Shown here: positions 1 through 6,630 of the stretch, piece after piece
Layout of the letters: each line of letters opens with the position of its first letter
Position numbering within the stretch: the stretch's first letter is position 1
Source of the DNA: Deltaproteobacteria bacterium
Lineage (GTDB): Bacteria > Desulfobacterota > Desulfobacteria > Desulfobacterales > ETH-SRB1
NCBI GenBank assembly: GCA_003647525.1
Contig: QMMZ01000095.1
Span: 1-7,119, forward strand
DNA: 7,119 bases
Direction: 5' to 3'
Program-made: the position numbers and the translations under genes
Notes under the pieces: generated by a model
Told to the model about the DNA's origin: nothing
The model's input: only the letters and a program-made list of their open reading frames with translations
Databases searched by the model: none

Positions 1-543
1 AAAAAAACACATAAGGCTTTCCTGGAAAACGGTATAAATCCGTTTTTATTTGACAAAGTTCATTTTATCGGTTCTGTTGAAGAGTCCATGGCTCTGATGC
101 GTGAAAAAAAATCTCACATAGTAATATCTGCTGCGGGAATGTGCGAAGCCGGGAGAATTCTTCATCACCTGCGCTATAAAATTCATAATCCACGGCATAC
201 GATTTTAATCGTAGGTTATATGGCTCAGAACACACTTGGCCGTCGTATTTTGGAACAAGGCAAAGAATATGAAAATTCCGGAAGAAGCGGTAATCCGCCA
301 ATACTGAAATTTCTCAATAAAACATATCCGCTTAAAGCCCATGTCGTTAAGATAGGCGGTTTCAGCGCACATGGCGATAGAAATGAAATGCTTCGTTTTC
401 TTGAGGAATCAAATCTACGAATTAAAAAAATAGCCGTAGTCCATGGAGAGGAAGATCAGTCCATTTCATTTGCACAACACCTGGGAAATAATGGTTTTTC
501 TGTAATCACTCCAAAGGTTGGGGAAACCATTCGCATAAAATAA
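1..543 (+). CDS. MBL-fold beta-CASP RNA-processing nuclease, C-terminal part (5' end outside window)
   Basis: The frame is open from base 1 to the TAA at 541-543, giving the last 180 residues; the true start lies upstream. The ATG at 88 falls inside the conserved domain and is not the start. What is visible is the end of the beta-CASP domain (ISAAGMCEAGRILHHL from about residue 42, then the GYMAQNTLGRRIL stretch) and the RNA-specificity RMMBL tail, with the motif-C-like GGFSAHGDRNE (His124) and VVHGEEDQS (His148). Members of this family (CPSF-73/Ysh1/RNase J relatives) are zinc-dependent RNA endo- or exonucleases in the cytoplasm. The HxHxDH metal-binding half is not in the window, so catalytic competence cannot be judged. 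Bacterial members usually run to about 450-540 residues, so roughly a third is seen. It is co-directional with the activase gene 172 bp downstream, but the repeat element between them argues against a tight operon. Family call is firm; the RNA substrate is unknown. Confidence 0.9.
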   Translation, partial: KKTHKAFLENGINPFLFDKVHFIGSVEESMALMREKKSHIVISAAGMCEAGRILHHLRYKIHNPRHTILIVGYMAQNTLGRRILEQGKEYENSGRSGNPPILKFLNKTYPLKAHVVKIGGFSAHGDRNEMLRFLEESNLRIKKIAVVHGEEDQSISFAQHLGNNGFSVITPKVGETIRIK

Positions 544-545
544 GG

Positions 546-625
546 GTAACAGTTTACAGTTTACAGTTAACGGTTGATCAAAACGTAAAACTGTTAACTG
601 TAAACCGACAACAGTGAACTGTTAC
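546..625 (-). repeat. Palindromic repeat element, copy 1 (80 bp)
   Basis: This imperfect palindrome starts three bases after the nuclease stop codon. The terminal 9-bp arms 546-554 and 617-625 (GTAACAGTT/AACTGTTAC) are perfectly complementary. An inner stem pairs 559-575 with 589-605 (17 pairs, one of them G-U), with a 13-nt loop. The arms are built from 7-bp units of the TTTACAG/TTAACGG type, and an 8-bp palindrome TTGATCAA sits at 574-581. Read on the - strand it aligns with the element at 5133-5226 at 66 of 80 positions with no gap except one 14-bp insertion in the other copy. It is therefore a dispersed repeat family, not a chance hairpin. In the transcript it could act as a 3' hairpin for the nuclease gene; there is no clear U-tract, so classic terminator activity is doubtful. 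Confidence 0.88.
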
Positions 626-670
626 TATCAAACATGCTTCAATCATTACAAAATTCATTAAAAAACTGGA

Positions 671-710
671 AACCGTGAACCGTAAACCGTAAACAGTACA
701 ACAGGGTTAC
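671..710. repeat. Heptad-repeat fragment related to the palindromic element
   Basis: Four consecutive 7-bp units, AACCGTG, AACCGTA, AACCGTA and AACAGTA, occupy 671-698, followed by CAACAGGGTTAC to 710. The units match those in the arms of the palindromes at 546-625 and 5133-5226, and the segment ends with a GTTAC like theirs. It lacks an opposing arm, so it reads as a half or decayed copy lying immediately before the activase start codon. Confidence 0.65.
703..706 (+). promoter_or_regulatory. Possible weak ribosome binding site of the activase gene
   Basis: AGGG lies nine bases upstream of the ATG at 716, and no stronger Shine-Dalgarno match is present. It falls within the tail of the heptad-repeat fragment, so the repeat may have supplied the translation signal. 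It supports ATG 716 as the start because the next in-frame Met codons lie inside the first domain. Confidence 0.4.
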
Positions 711-715
711 TAACC

Positions 716-3700
716 ATGTATAAAGAAAATAGCAATTTAGAGGAACAAATTATTCAGAAAGCTGAAATATCAGATGCAGATACAATAAACTCTCTTGGTC
801 TGTGTCTCGGAGCTTCCACTGTGTCCATTGTCCACATGGCAATGAAAAAGTCTGAGAGCAAGCCAGGAATTGTCAAATTTTCACTTCACCCCCACGAAGG
901 AGATCCAAAGCAAACTCTGCTTGCTGCCCTAAAAAACTTCGACTTAAAATCATTTGACAGGATTGCTGCAACAGGGAGAAGGTTCTGCAAATTTGTAAAC
1001 CTTTCATCCATACCCGAACCCGAAGCTGTTGAATTAGCATACAGGTTTGTCAAACCCGATGACATCTCATGCCCGGCAATTGTCTCCGCAGGCGGAGAGA
1101 CATTTATGGTATATGTTTTAAACAGGCTGGGACAAATATCAAATGTGGTGACAGGTAATAAGTGCGCATCCGGAACCGGGGAATTTCTCCTCCAACAGCT
1201 CCGCAGGATGGATGTATCGATAGAAGAGGCAGCGCAGTGGGCTGCTTCAGAAAATCCATATCATGTGTCAGGCAGATGTTCTGTCTTCTGCAAGTCAGAC
1301 TGCACTCATGCAACAAATAAAGGTATCCCGAAATCTAAAGTAACTGCCGGCCTCTGTAAAATGATGGCAAATAAAATCCTGGAACTTCTGAAAAAGATTG
1401 AAAGACGAAATATCATGATCACCGGCGGAACAGCGCGCAACAGGATGATGATTGAATATCTGAGTAAGGAGATTCCGGGTCTTATAGTTCCAGAGGAAGC
1501 ACCATATTTTGAAGCCATGGGCGTTGCGCTATGGGCATTTAACAATGAAACCGCCCCTTTTGCCGGAACAGCAAATCTTTTTAAGGAAGAAATTACATCA
1601 TTTGATACACTTTCTCCACTCCTCAATTTCAAGGACATGGTAGAATTCAAAACAATTGACATGGGAAATATAAAACCGGGTGATGTTTGCATACTGGGCC
1701 TGGACGTGGGTTCTACCACCACCAAGGCTGTTCTTCTGCGAAAAAAAGACAACTTAATGCTTGCATCTGTATATTTGCGTACGAATGGCGACCCTGTAGG
1801 CGCTTCCCGCAATTGTTATCGAAATATTCTCGACCAGATAAAAGAAAAGGTTGATCCTGATGATATATCAATCAAGGGGCTGGGTGTCTGCGGTTCAGGC
1901 CGTCAAATAGCGGGTCTTCATGCCTTAACTAAAGGTGTAATCAATGAAATAATCGCACATGCAACTGCTGCCGTTTACTTTGATAGCAAGGTAGATACCA
2001 TATTTGAAATCGGAGGACAGGATGCCAAATACACTTATATAACAAACGCTGTGCCCTCTGATTATGCAATGAACGAAGCATGTTCGGCCGGAACCGGGTC
2101 TTTCCTTGAAGAATCTGCATATGAAACCCTGGGCGTAAAAATGGAAGATATTGCAGATATTGCTTTCAAGGGAAAAAATCCACCCAATTTCAATGATCAG
2201 TGTGCTGCATTTATTGCCTCTGACATAAAAAATGCCATTCACGAAGGAGTAAAGCACGAAGATATTGTCGCAGGGCTGGTTTATTACATCTGCATGAATT
2301 ATTCAAACAGAGTAAAAGGCAATAAGCAGGTTGGGGAAAAGGTCTTTATGCAGGGAGGAGTCTGTTACAACAAAGCGATTCCGTTTGCCATGGCCGCACT
2401 TGTGGGCAAGCCGATAATCGTTCCGCCTGAACCCGGCCTTATGGGAGCTTTCGGCGTTGCCCTTGAGGTTAAAAAAAGAATTGAAACAGGATTAATGGCG
2501 GAGAAGTACTTTAACATTAAGACACTTGCAGATAGAGAGGTAACGTACGGAAAATCTTTCATTTGCAGAGGCGGCAAGGAAAAATGCGATCGGCGCTGCG
2601 AAATAGCAATGATCGGGCTTGAAGGCAAGAAATATCCATTTGGAGGAGCATGCAACAGGTATTACAACTTACGGCAAAAAATAAAATACGATGTAGAAAA
2701 GCTGGATCTGGTGCGCGTCAGGCAAAAACTGATATTTGAAAAATACGGTGCAAAACTGCCTGAGGAAAGCGGAAAAAAGCGCAGAGGAAGAATCGGAATA
2801 AACAGAAGTTTTATGGTCAACACCTTTTATCCTCTTTACTCCACTTTTTTTACCGAACTGGGCTTCGAGCCTGTAATGCCGGATTCAACTTCAAAGCAAG
2901 GAATGGATCAGAAAAACACAGCGTTCTGCTTCCCCGCTGAACTGTCTCATGGCTTTTTTTACTCCCTGATTACTATGGAAAATCCTCCAGATTTCATATT
3001 TCTGCCTCATTTCAAAGCAGTTCATGTTCCAAATGGTTATTCAAGCTCGCAGGTCTGTCCCTTTGTTCAGGGTGAAACATATTTTCTTCAGGTAACATTT
3101 CGTAAAAAACTCGAAGAGCTTAAAAGAAAAGGGACAAAACTACTTTCTCCCCTTATAAATTTAACAAAAGGTCTGGAAAAAGCCCGAGAACCCCTGATTG
3201 AAACCGCTAAAAAGATGGGAATCAGCCGGAAGGAAGCTGATAAGGCTTTCAAAAAGGCCTTGCAGAAACAAATTAAATGCATAGATGAAATGCATGAAAT
3301 TGGCAAGAAGGCGCTTGAAGAACTTGAATCTGAACCGAAAAAGACGGGAATTGTTATATTTGCCAGACCATACAATGGCTTTGTTAAAGAAGCTCACATG
3401 GGCATTCCCAACAAACTGGCATCAAGGGGGGTTCTCGTAATACCTTTTGATTTTCTTCCTTTTGATAATGAAAAGACAAAGCGCCATATGTACTGGGGAA
3501 TGGGGCAAGTAATTCTCAAAGCCGGCAAAGTAGTAAAAAGGCACCCCCAACTGTTCGGCGTTTATATTACTAACTTTTCATGCGGTCCTGACTCGTTTAT
3601 AGTTGGATATTTCAGGAATTACATGGGTCGAAAACCCTCTTTAACTCTTGAGCTCGACAGCCATACTGCAGATGCAGGTCTTGAAACCAGGATAGAAGCT

Positions 3701-5131
3701 TTTCTTGATATAGTATCAGCATACAGGCAGCTTATGGCAAATAAAATGATTCCACTAAAGAAAAGCTCCTTTACCCAGGCCAGTCTCATAATTGAAGACA
3801 GTGTTGCAAAAGTAGTAACATCTTCCAGCAAAAAAATTCCGCTGACTGACCCGCGTGTAACTCTTTTAATACCTTCTATGGGCAAAATAGCCTCTGAATC
3901 ATTTGCCGCTGTATTTCGCGGAAGAGGTATTAAAGCAATAGCCCATCCTCCAGCTGATGAATCTATACTTAAACTTGGCCGTGCAAATACGTCCTGCAAA
4001 GAATGCCTGCCGCTTATACTAACTACAGGAACTCTGCTCAATTATATCCGCAACAAAAAGCGGACTGACGAAATTCTTGCATACTTCATGCCTACAGGTT
4101 CCGGGCCGTGCCGGTTCGGCCAGTACTACATATTTATGGAAGATCTGGTAAAAAGGCTTGAACTTGCTGATGTCGCTATGCTTTCGTTATCTTCAGAAAA
4201 CGCATATGCTGGTTTGGGCAGCAATTTTCAGCTTCACGCCTGGAGTGCTGTAATCGTATCTGATGTAATGGAAGATATCAGATCCATGATGCTGGCTAAT
4301 GCTACAGACATAAAAGAAGCTGTTAAAATATTCAATGAGGAGTGGCAACAGATATTGGCAAAATTGGAAACAGGAGACTTCTCTAAGCTTGAAAAACAAC
4401 TTTCCATAACTGCTAAACGCTTCAGCCAGATTCCATTAAAGCGGCCTGTAGAAGAAGTGCCGACCATCTCGCTTTCAGGGGAAATATTTGTCAGAAGAGA
4501 TGATATTTCTCGTCAATATTTGACTGAACGCCTAGCAGCAGGAGGGTTTGCAGCGATATGTACGCCGGTGGCGGAGTGGATTTTATATTCCGACTATATT
4601 TTGAAAAATAATTATTCAGACCACAAAATGTCTAAATTGGAAAAGCTGGAGTTCATGATCAAAAAGAAATTTATGTCAAAATATGAAAGGCGTATCAAGA
4701 CAATACTGTCAAGTTCGGGGCTTGTTCACGCGAAGCCGCTCGATATGAAATCAATAATTAACAGCGCCTCGCCTTATATTTCTCCTTATCTGGGCGGTGA
4801 AGCCATTCTGACGGTGGGCGGCGCTCTCACCGAAGTTGCATCCCATGTCTGTGGAGTAATAGCCATAGGTCCTTTTGGCTGTATGCCCAACCGCCTTTCA
4901 GAGTCTATTCTTAACGTCACTATGAACCGGGAAGGAAAGCTCGCAACTGATTCTAAAAATAAACAACTCCGCCATATACTCACGGATATAGAAGACCTGC
5001 CGTTTCTGGCTATAGAAAGTGACGGCTCCCCTTTCCCTCAGTTGATAAATGCAAAACTGGAAACCTTCTGCATTCGCTCCGAACGCCTGCATAACAGGAT
5101 GCTTGAAGCCAACCGGAAAAACAGAAAATAA
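716..5131 (+). CDS. Large acyl-CoA dehydratase activase: two BadF/BcrA-type ASKHA domains fused to DUF2229/HgdB-like modules
   Basis: This 1471-residue protein has the usual size of the large CoA-enzyme activase family. Known relatives (HgdC, BcrA/D) are [4Fe-4S] ATPases that drive low-potential electrons into 2-hydroxyacyl-CoA dehydratases or benzoyl-CoA reductase. Domain 1 (about 26-285) keeps the cluster-type cysteines C150 (NKCASGTGEF) and C188 (GRCSVF) and the TGGTARN motif at 236-242. However, its first phosphate loop reads LGLCLGAST with Cys30 in place of the usual Asp. Domain 2 (about 324-590) is canonical: LGLDVGSTTTK at 327-337, EIGGQDAK at 431-438, C456, C496 and QGGVCYN at 546-552. 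A four-Cys motif follows (C617, C624, C628, C646), then a DUF2229 segment (691-795; C738, C781), a Lys-rich helical stretch (796-878), an HgdB-like block (FARPYNG at 882-888, SCGPDS around C956, ELDSHTADAG at 979-988) and a C-terminal block (C1094/C1097, C1132, GPFGCMP around C1389). No signal peptide or membrane segment is seen, so it is cytoplasmic. The physiological substrate of these fusions is not known to me, and no neighbouring dehydratase gene hints at one. Confidence 0.93.
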   Translation: MYKENSNLEEQIIQKAEISDADTINSLGLCLGASTVSIVHMAMKKSESKPGIVKFSLHPHEGDPKQTLLAALKNFDLKSFDRIAATGRRFCKFVNLSSIPEPEAVELAYRFVKPDDISCPAIVSAGGETFMVYVLNRLGQISNVVTGNKCASGTGEFLLQQLRRMDVSIEEAAQWAASENPYHVSGRCSVFCKSDCTHATNKGIPKSKVTAGLCKMMANKILELLKKIERRNIMITGGTARNRMMIEYLSKEIPGLIVPEEAPYFEAMGVALWAFNNETAPFAGTANLFKEEITSFDTLSPLLNFKDMVEFKTIDMGNIKPGDVCILGLDVGSTTTKAVLLRKKDNLMLASVYLRTNGDPVGASRNCYRNILDQIKEKVDPDDISIKGLGVCGSGRQIAGLHALTKGVINEIIAHATAAVYFDSKVDTIFEIGGQDAKYTYITNAVPSDYAMNEACSAGTGSFLEESAYETLGVKMEDIADIAFKGKNPPNFNDQCAAFIASDIKNAIHEGVKHEDIVAGLVYYICMNYSNRVKGNKQVGEKVFMQGGVCYNKAIPFAMAALVGKPIIVPPEPGLMGAFGVALEVKKRIETGLMAEKYFNIKTLADREVTYGKSFICRGGKEKCDRRCEIAMIGLEGKKYPFGGACNRYYNLRQKIKYDVEKLDLVRVRQKLIFEKYGAKLPEESGKKRRGRIGINRSFMVNTFYPLYSTFFTELGFEPVMPDSTSKQGMDQKNTAFCFPAELSHGFFYSLITMENPPDFIFLPHFKAVHVPNGYSSSQVCPFVQGETYFLQVTFRKKLEELKRKGTKLLSPLINLTKGLEKAREPLIETAKKMGISRKEADKAFKKALQKQIKCIDEMHEIGKKALEELESEPKKTGIVIFARPYNGFVKEAHMGIPNKLASRGVLVIPFDFLPFDNEKTKRHMYWGMGQVILKAGKVVKRHPQLFGVYITNFSCGPDSFIVGYFRNYMGRKPSLTLELDSHTADAGLETRIEAFLDIVSAYRQLMANKMIPLKKSSFTQASLIIEDSVAKVVTSSSKKIPLTDPRVTLLIPSMGKIASESFAAVFRGRGIKAIAHPPADESILKLGRANTSCKECLPLILTTGTLLNYIRNKKRTDEILAYFMPTGSGPCRFGQYYIFMEDLVKRLELADVAMLSLSSENAYAGLGSNFQLHAWSAVIVSDVMEDIRSMMLANATDIKEAVKIFNEEWQQILAKLETGDFSKLEKQLSITAKRFSQIPLKRPVEEVPTISLSGEIFVRRDDISRQYLTERLAAGGFAAICTPVAEWILYSDYILKNNYSDHKMSKLEKLEFMIKKKFMSKYERRIKTILSSSGLVHAKPLDMKSIINSASPYISPYLGGEAILTVGGALTEVASHVCGVIAIGPFGCMPNRLSESILNVTMNREGKLATDSKNKQLRHILTDIEDLPFLAIESDGSPFPQLINAKLETFCIRSERLHNRMLEANRKNRK

Positions 5132-5132
5132 G

Positions 5133-5226
5133 GTGATAGTTCACGGTTGTCGGTTATCGGTTGTCGGTTTACAGTTAACCGTTTTATGCTTTGATCAACC
5201 GTAAATCGTTATCCGTGAGCTGTTAC
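5133..5226 (+). repeat. Palindromic repeat element, copy 2 (94 bp), inverted relative to copy 1
   Basis: The element begins two bases after the activase stop codon. It matches the reverse complement of 546-625 at 66 of 80 aligned positions. It differs in length by exactly 14 bp, an ATCGGTTGTCGGTT insertion at about 5156-5169 that equals two 7-bp units and partly duplicates the preceding GGTTGTCGGTT. The central TTGATCAA is conserved at 5191-5198, and the ends read GTGATAGTTCACGG and CCGTGAGCTGTTAC. Its own arms pair less well than those of copy 1, so it looks older or more diverged. It lies between convergent genes and could form a hairpin at the 3' end of the activase mRNA; a terminator role is inference only. 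Confidence 0.86.
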
Positions 5227-5282
5227 AAAGGCTACCAACGTAAGGCGGGACAGCTTGTAAATTCAATCAGTTAGCAACTTTT

Positions 5283-5372
5283 TTAAATTTTGCTTGATTG
5301 TAGAATTGCTATAGAGCCAAAATGGCGGAAGTGTTCTACTTTAAGTTTGTAGCCAACAAAAACTTCATTCAT
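5283..5372 (-). CDS. Very short ORF overlapping the ATPase stop by ATGA; possible stump of a lost downstream gene
   Basis: On the - strand an ATG (5372-5370) overlaps the ATPase TGA (5371-5369) and opens 29 codons (MNEVFVGYKLKVEHFRHF...) to a TAA at 5285-5283. The same ATGA arrangement couples the first two genes of this operon, which makes a fourth coupled gene plausible. COG4637-type ATPases are often followed by a partner gene, but the peptide is too short to recognise. It may equally be non-coding sequence between the cassette and the repeat at 5133-5226. Confidence 0.2.
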   Translation of the reverse strand: MNEVFVGYKLKVEHFRHFGSIAILQSSKI

Positions 5373-6381
5373 GCCAGAGCCTCCAATTCATCTGTTCTGT
5401 GCATTTTTTCTAATTCATCCCTGCCAAAATCTTCAAGATTATCTAAAAGAGTCTGTGAATCCTTAGCTTTAACAAACAGACTTTCACCCGATACTTTTTT
5501 CATTACAGCAATGTTCTTTAAATCAAATTGAGTAAGGAAATACGATGCGTGGGTAGCTAAAATCACCTGAGTTCTCTGAGCAGCTTTTTCAAACAGGCCT
5601 GCTAAAATCGGCAAGGTTCTTGGGTGTACCCCCTGGCCTTAACATTAAGGTCTCTGAAGCCGGGGATAGCCGATTTTATGACTGCTTTTAGTTCTTCAAA
5701 CGATTCCGGGTGTTCGGTCATTAGATTGAATAATACCGCACTCAGGTTACCGGCATCTTCATTTAATACAGGGTTTTGACTGGTTGGGACCGATTTCCTG
5801 ATTTTTTCATTGTTTATATGAAAAACATTATAAAACCGCCAACCACGGATATACTCCCTGAGATTAAAAAGTGTAATCAATGTCGAATCGGTAATGGCTC
5901 CCAACCCAAGTTGATTCGGTTTTTTTAAATTCCACTCTTTCCGCTTGAATTTTTTATCATCTGGATCGCTGACTCGCCCTTTCCCATTTTTGAAATCGAG
6001 AAAAGTATATCCAAATATTCCAGGTTCAGGTGGGTTTATTACAATACGTTCGTAATTGATTTTTATAGACCCAACAGGTCCCATAAGTTCTCCCTCATAG
6101 TTGAGAGGGCCGATTTGTCTAAGATCAATTTCTGCATTCCACCAGAGCCTATCTGGTCCGGGCTTGTGAAATATCTACTGTCCGATTGTGCCTTCTACAA
6201 CTTCAGGAGGAATCTCCTGGTGACAGGCATTACGCATAAATTTCAGAAACTCAAAAAGACTCGATTTGCCTGAACCGTTCGCTCCGACAATAACCTGTAA
6301 TGGTTTAAAACGAAATAATATGTCACCAAAAGGTCGATACCCTCTTATTTTAATTGATGGTAGCCAGTAATATTGGCCCAT
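5369..6381 (-). pseudogene. COG4637/AAA15-type P-loop ATPase, inactivated by an amber codon and an internal deletion
   Basis: The ATG at 6381-6379 follows a strong AAGGAG eight bases upstream. The N-terminus carries Walker A, GANGSGKS at residues 33-40. The frame meets TAG at 6177-6175 after residue 68, yet the same frame continues without a further stop as IFHKPGPDRLWWNAEIDLR and on to SAIPGFRDLNVKARG, so this is a nonsense change (plausibly CAG to TAG), not two genes. Near 5629-5636 the homology jumps to another frame: QGVHPRTLPILAGLF, then the H-loop-like VILATHASYF and the C-terminus ending at TGA 5371-5369. The segment expected between (LSDGT-like signature and Walker B acidic pair, about 60 residues by family comparison) is absent. 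About 335 codons remain of an expected 390-400. Such ATPases resemble SMC/ABC heads and often sit in defence or DNA-repair operons. I am confident of family and inactivation; the exact deletion size is inferred. Confidence 0.88.
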
Positions 6382-6389
6382 AATGGCGG

Positions 6390-6395
6390 CTCCTT
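6390..6395 (-). promoter_or_regulatory. Ribosome binding site of the ATPase gene
   Basis: The - strand reads AAGGAG followed by CCGCCATT and the ATG at 6381-6379. It touches the TAA (6397-6395) of the upstream small gene, so the two were translated from one message with closely coupled ends. The site fixes the ATPase start. Confidence 0.8.
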
Positions 6396-6630
6396 TATTT
6401 TAATTTCTTTTTGCGACTGCGTTTTTTCTCTTTTCCACTTTTTGAACTTTCACCTCTTGCCAGCAAACGGACGCAGACCTGGTAGTCTTCCTCGACATTT
6501 ACCATAGCCTCATCAAAAATTTGGTCTTTGGTTTGATCGGGAAGTGTACATGGTTATAGATAATTGCAAGTACTTTACGGCTGTTGTGTCTTTGCCTTTT
6601 TCTTTTTTGAAAAGGATGGTGTCGACTCAT
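6395..6630 (-). pseudogene. Small basic protein of unknown function, frameshifted
   Basis: The - strand ATG at 6630-6628 overlaps the TGA of the upstream nuclease gene (6629-6627) as ATGA, suggesting translational coupling; no strong Shine-Dalgarno is seen. The first 27 codons read MSRHHPFQKRKRQRHNSRKV and then LAIIYNHV. Near 6548 the coherent sequence moves to another frame and continues TLPDQTKDQIFDEAMVNVEE, then DYQVCVRLLARG, ending in a Lys/Arg/Ser-rich tail and TAA at 6397-6395. With one base restored it would be about 78 residues. Unrepaired, the first frame gives a 43-residue product ending after FLMRLW. I do not recognise the family. Both ends are strongly basic around a short acidic/hydrophobic middle, which would suit a small nucleic-acid-binding or adaptor protein, but this is guesswork. 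Its position between a restriction subunit and an ATPase suggests it belonged to that cassette. That it is a gene follows from the ATGA overlap, the tight spacing to the ATPase RBS and the continuity of the restored frame. Confidence 0.62.

Noticed and set aside
546..710. CRISPR-like repeats or a tandem-repeat array
   Set aside because: The units are only 7 bp, contiguous and arranged as palindromic arms without spacers; no cas genes are nearby.
1306..1812. Long - strand open frames inside the activase gene (also at 3619-4041)
   Set aside because: They are antisense shadows of a strongly conserved coding frame and show no recognisable domain or initiation signal.
5265..5299. Possible terminator hairpin (AATCA..GCAA pairing with TTGC.TGATT) with T-runs between convergent genes
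   Set aside because: The stem is interrupted and short, and the T-run lies in the loop instead of after the stem, so it does not fit an intrinsic terminator.
5602..6084. Separate 160-residue - strand gene starting at ATG 6084
   Set aside because: Conserved-looking sequence continues in frame upstream through the TAG at 6177-6175 to Walker A, and there is no good ribosome binding site at 6084; it is the middle of the broken ATPase.
6548..6552. Programmed frameshifting in the small gene
   Set aside because: No slippery heptamer is present at the CATGTACAC site, and both flanking genes carry clear inactivating lesions, so a plain one-base deletion is simpler.
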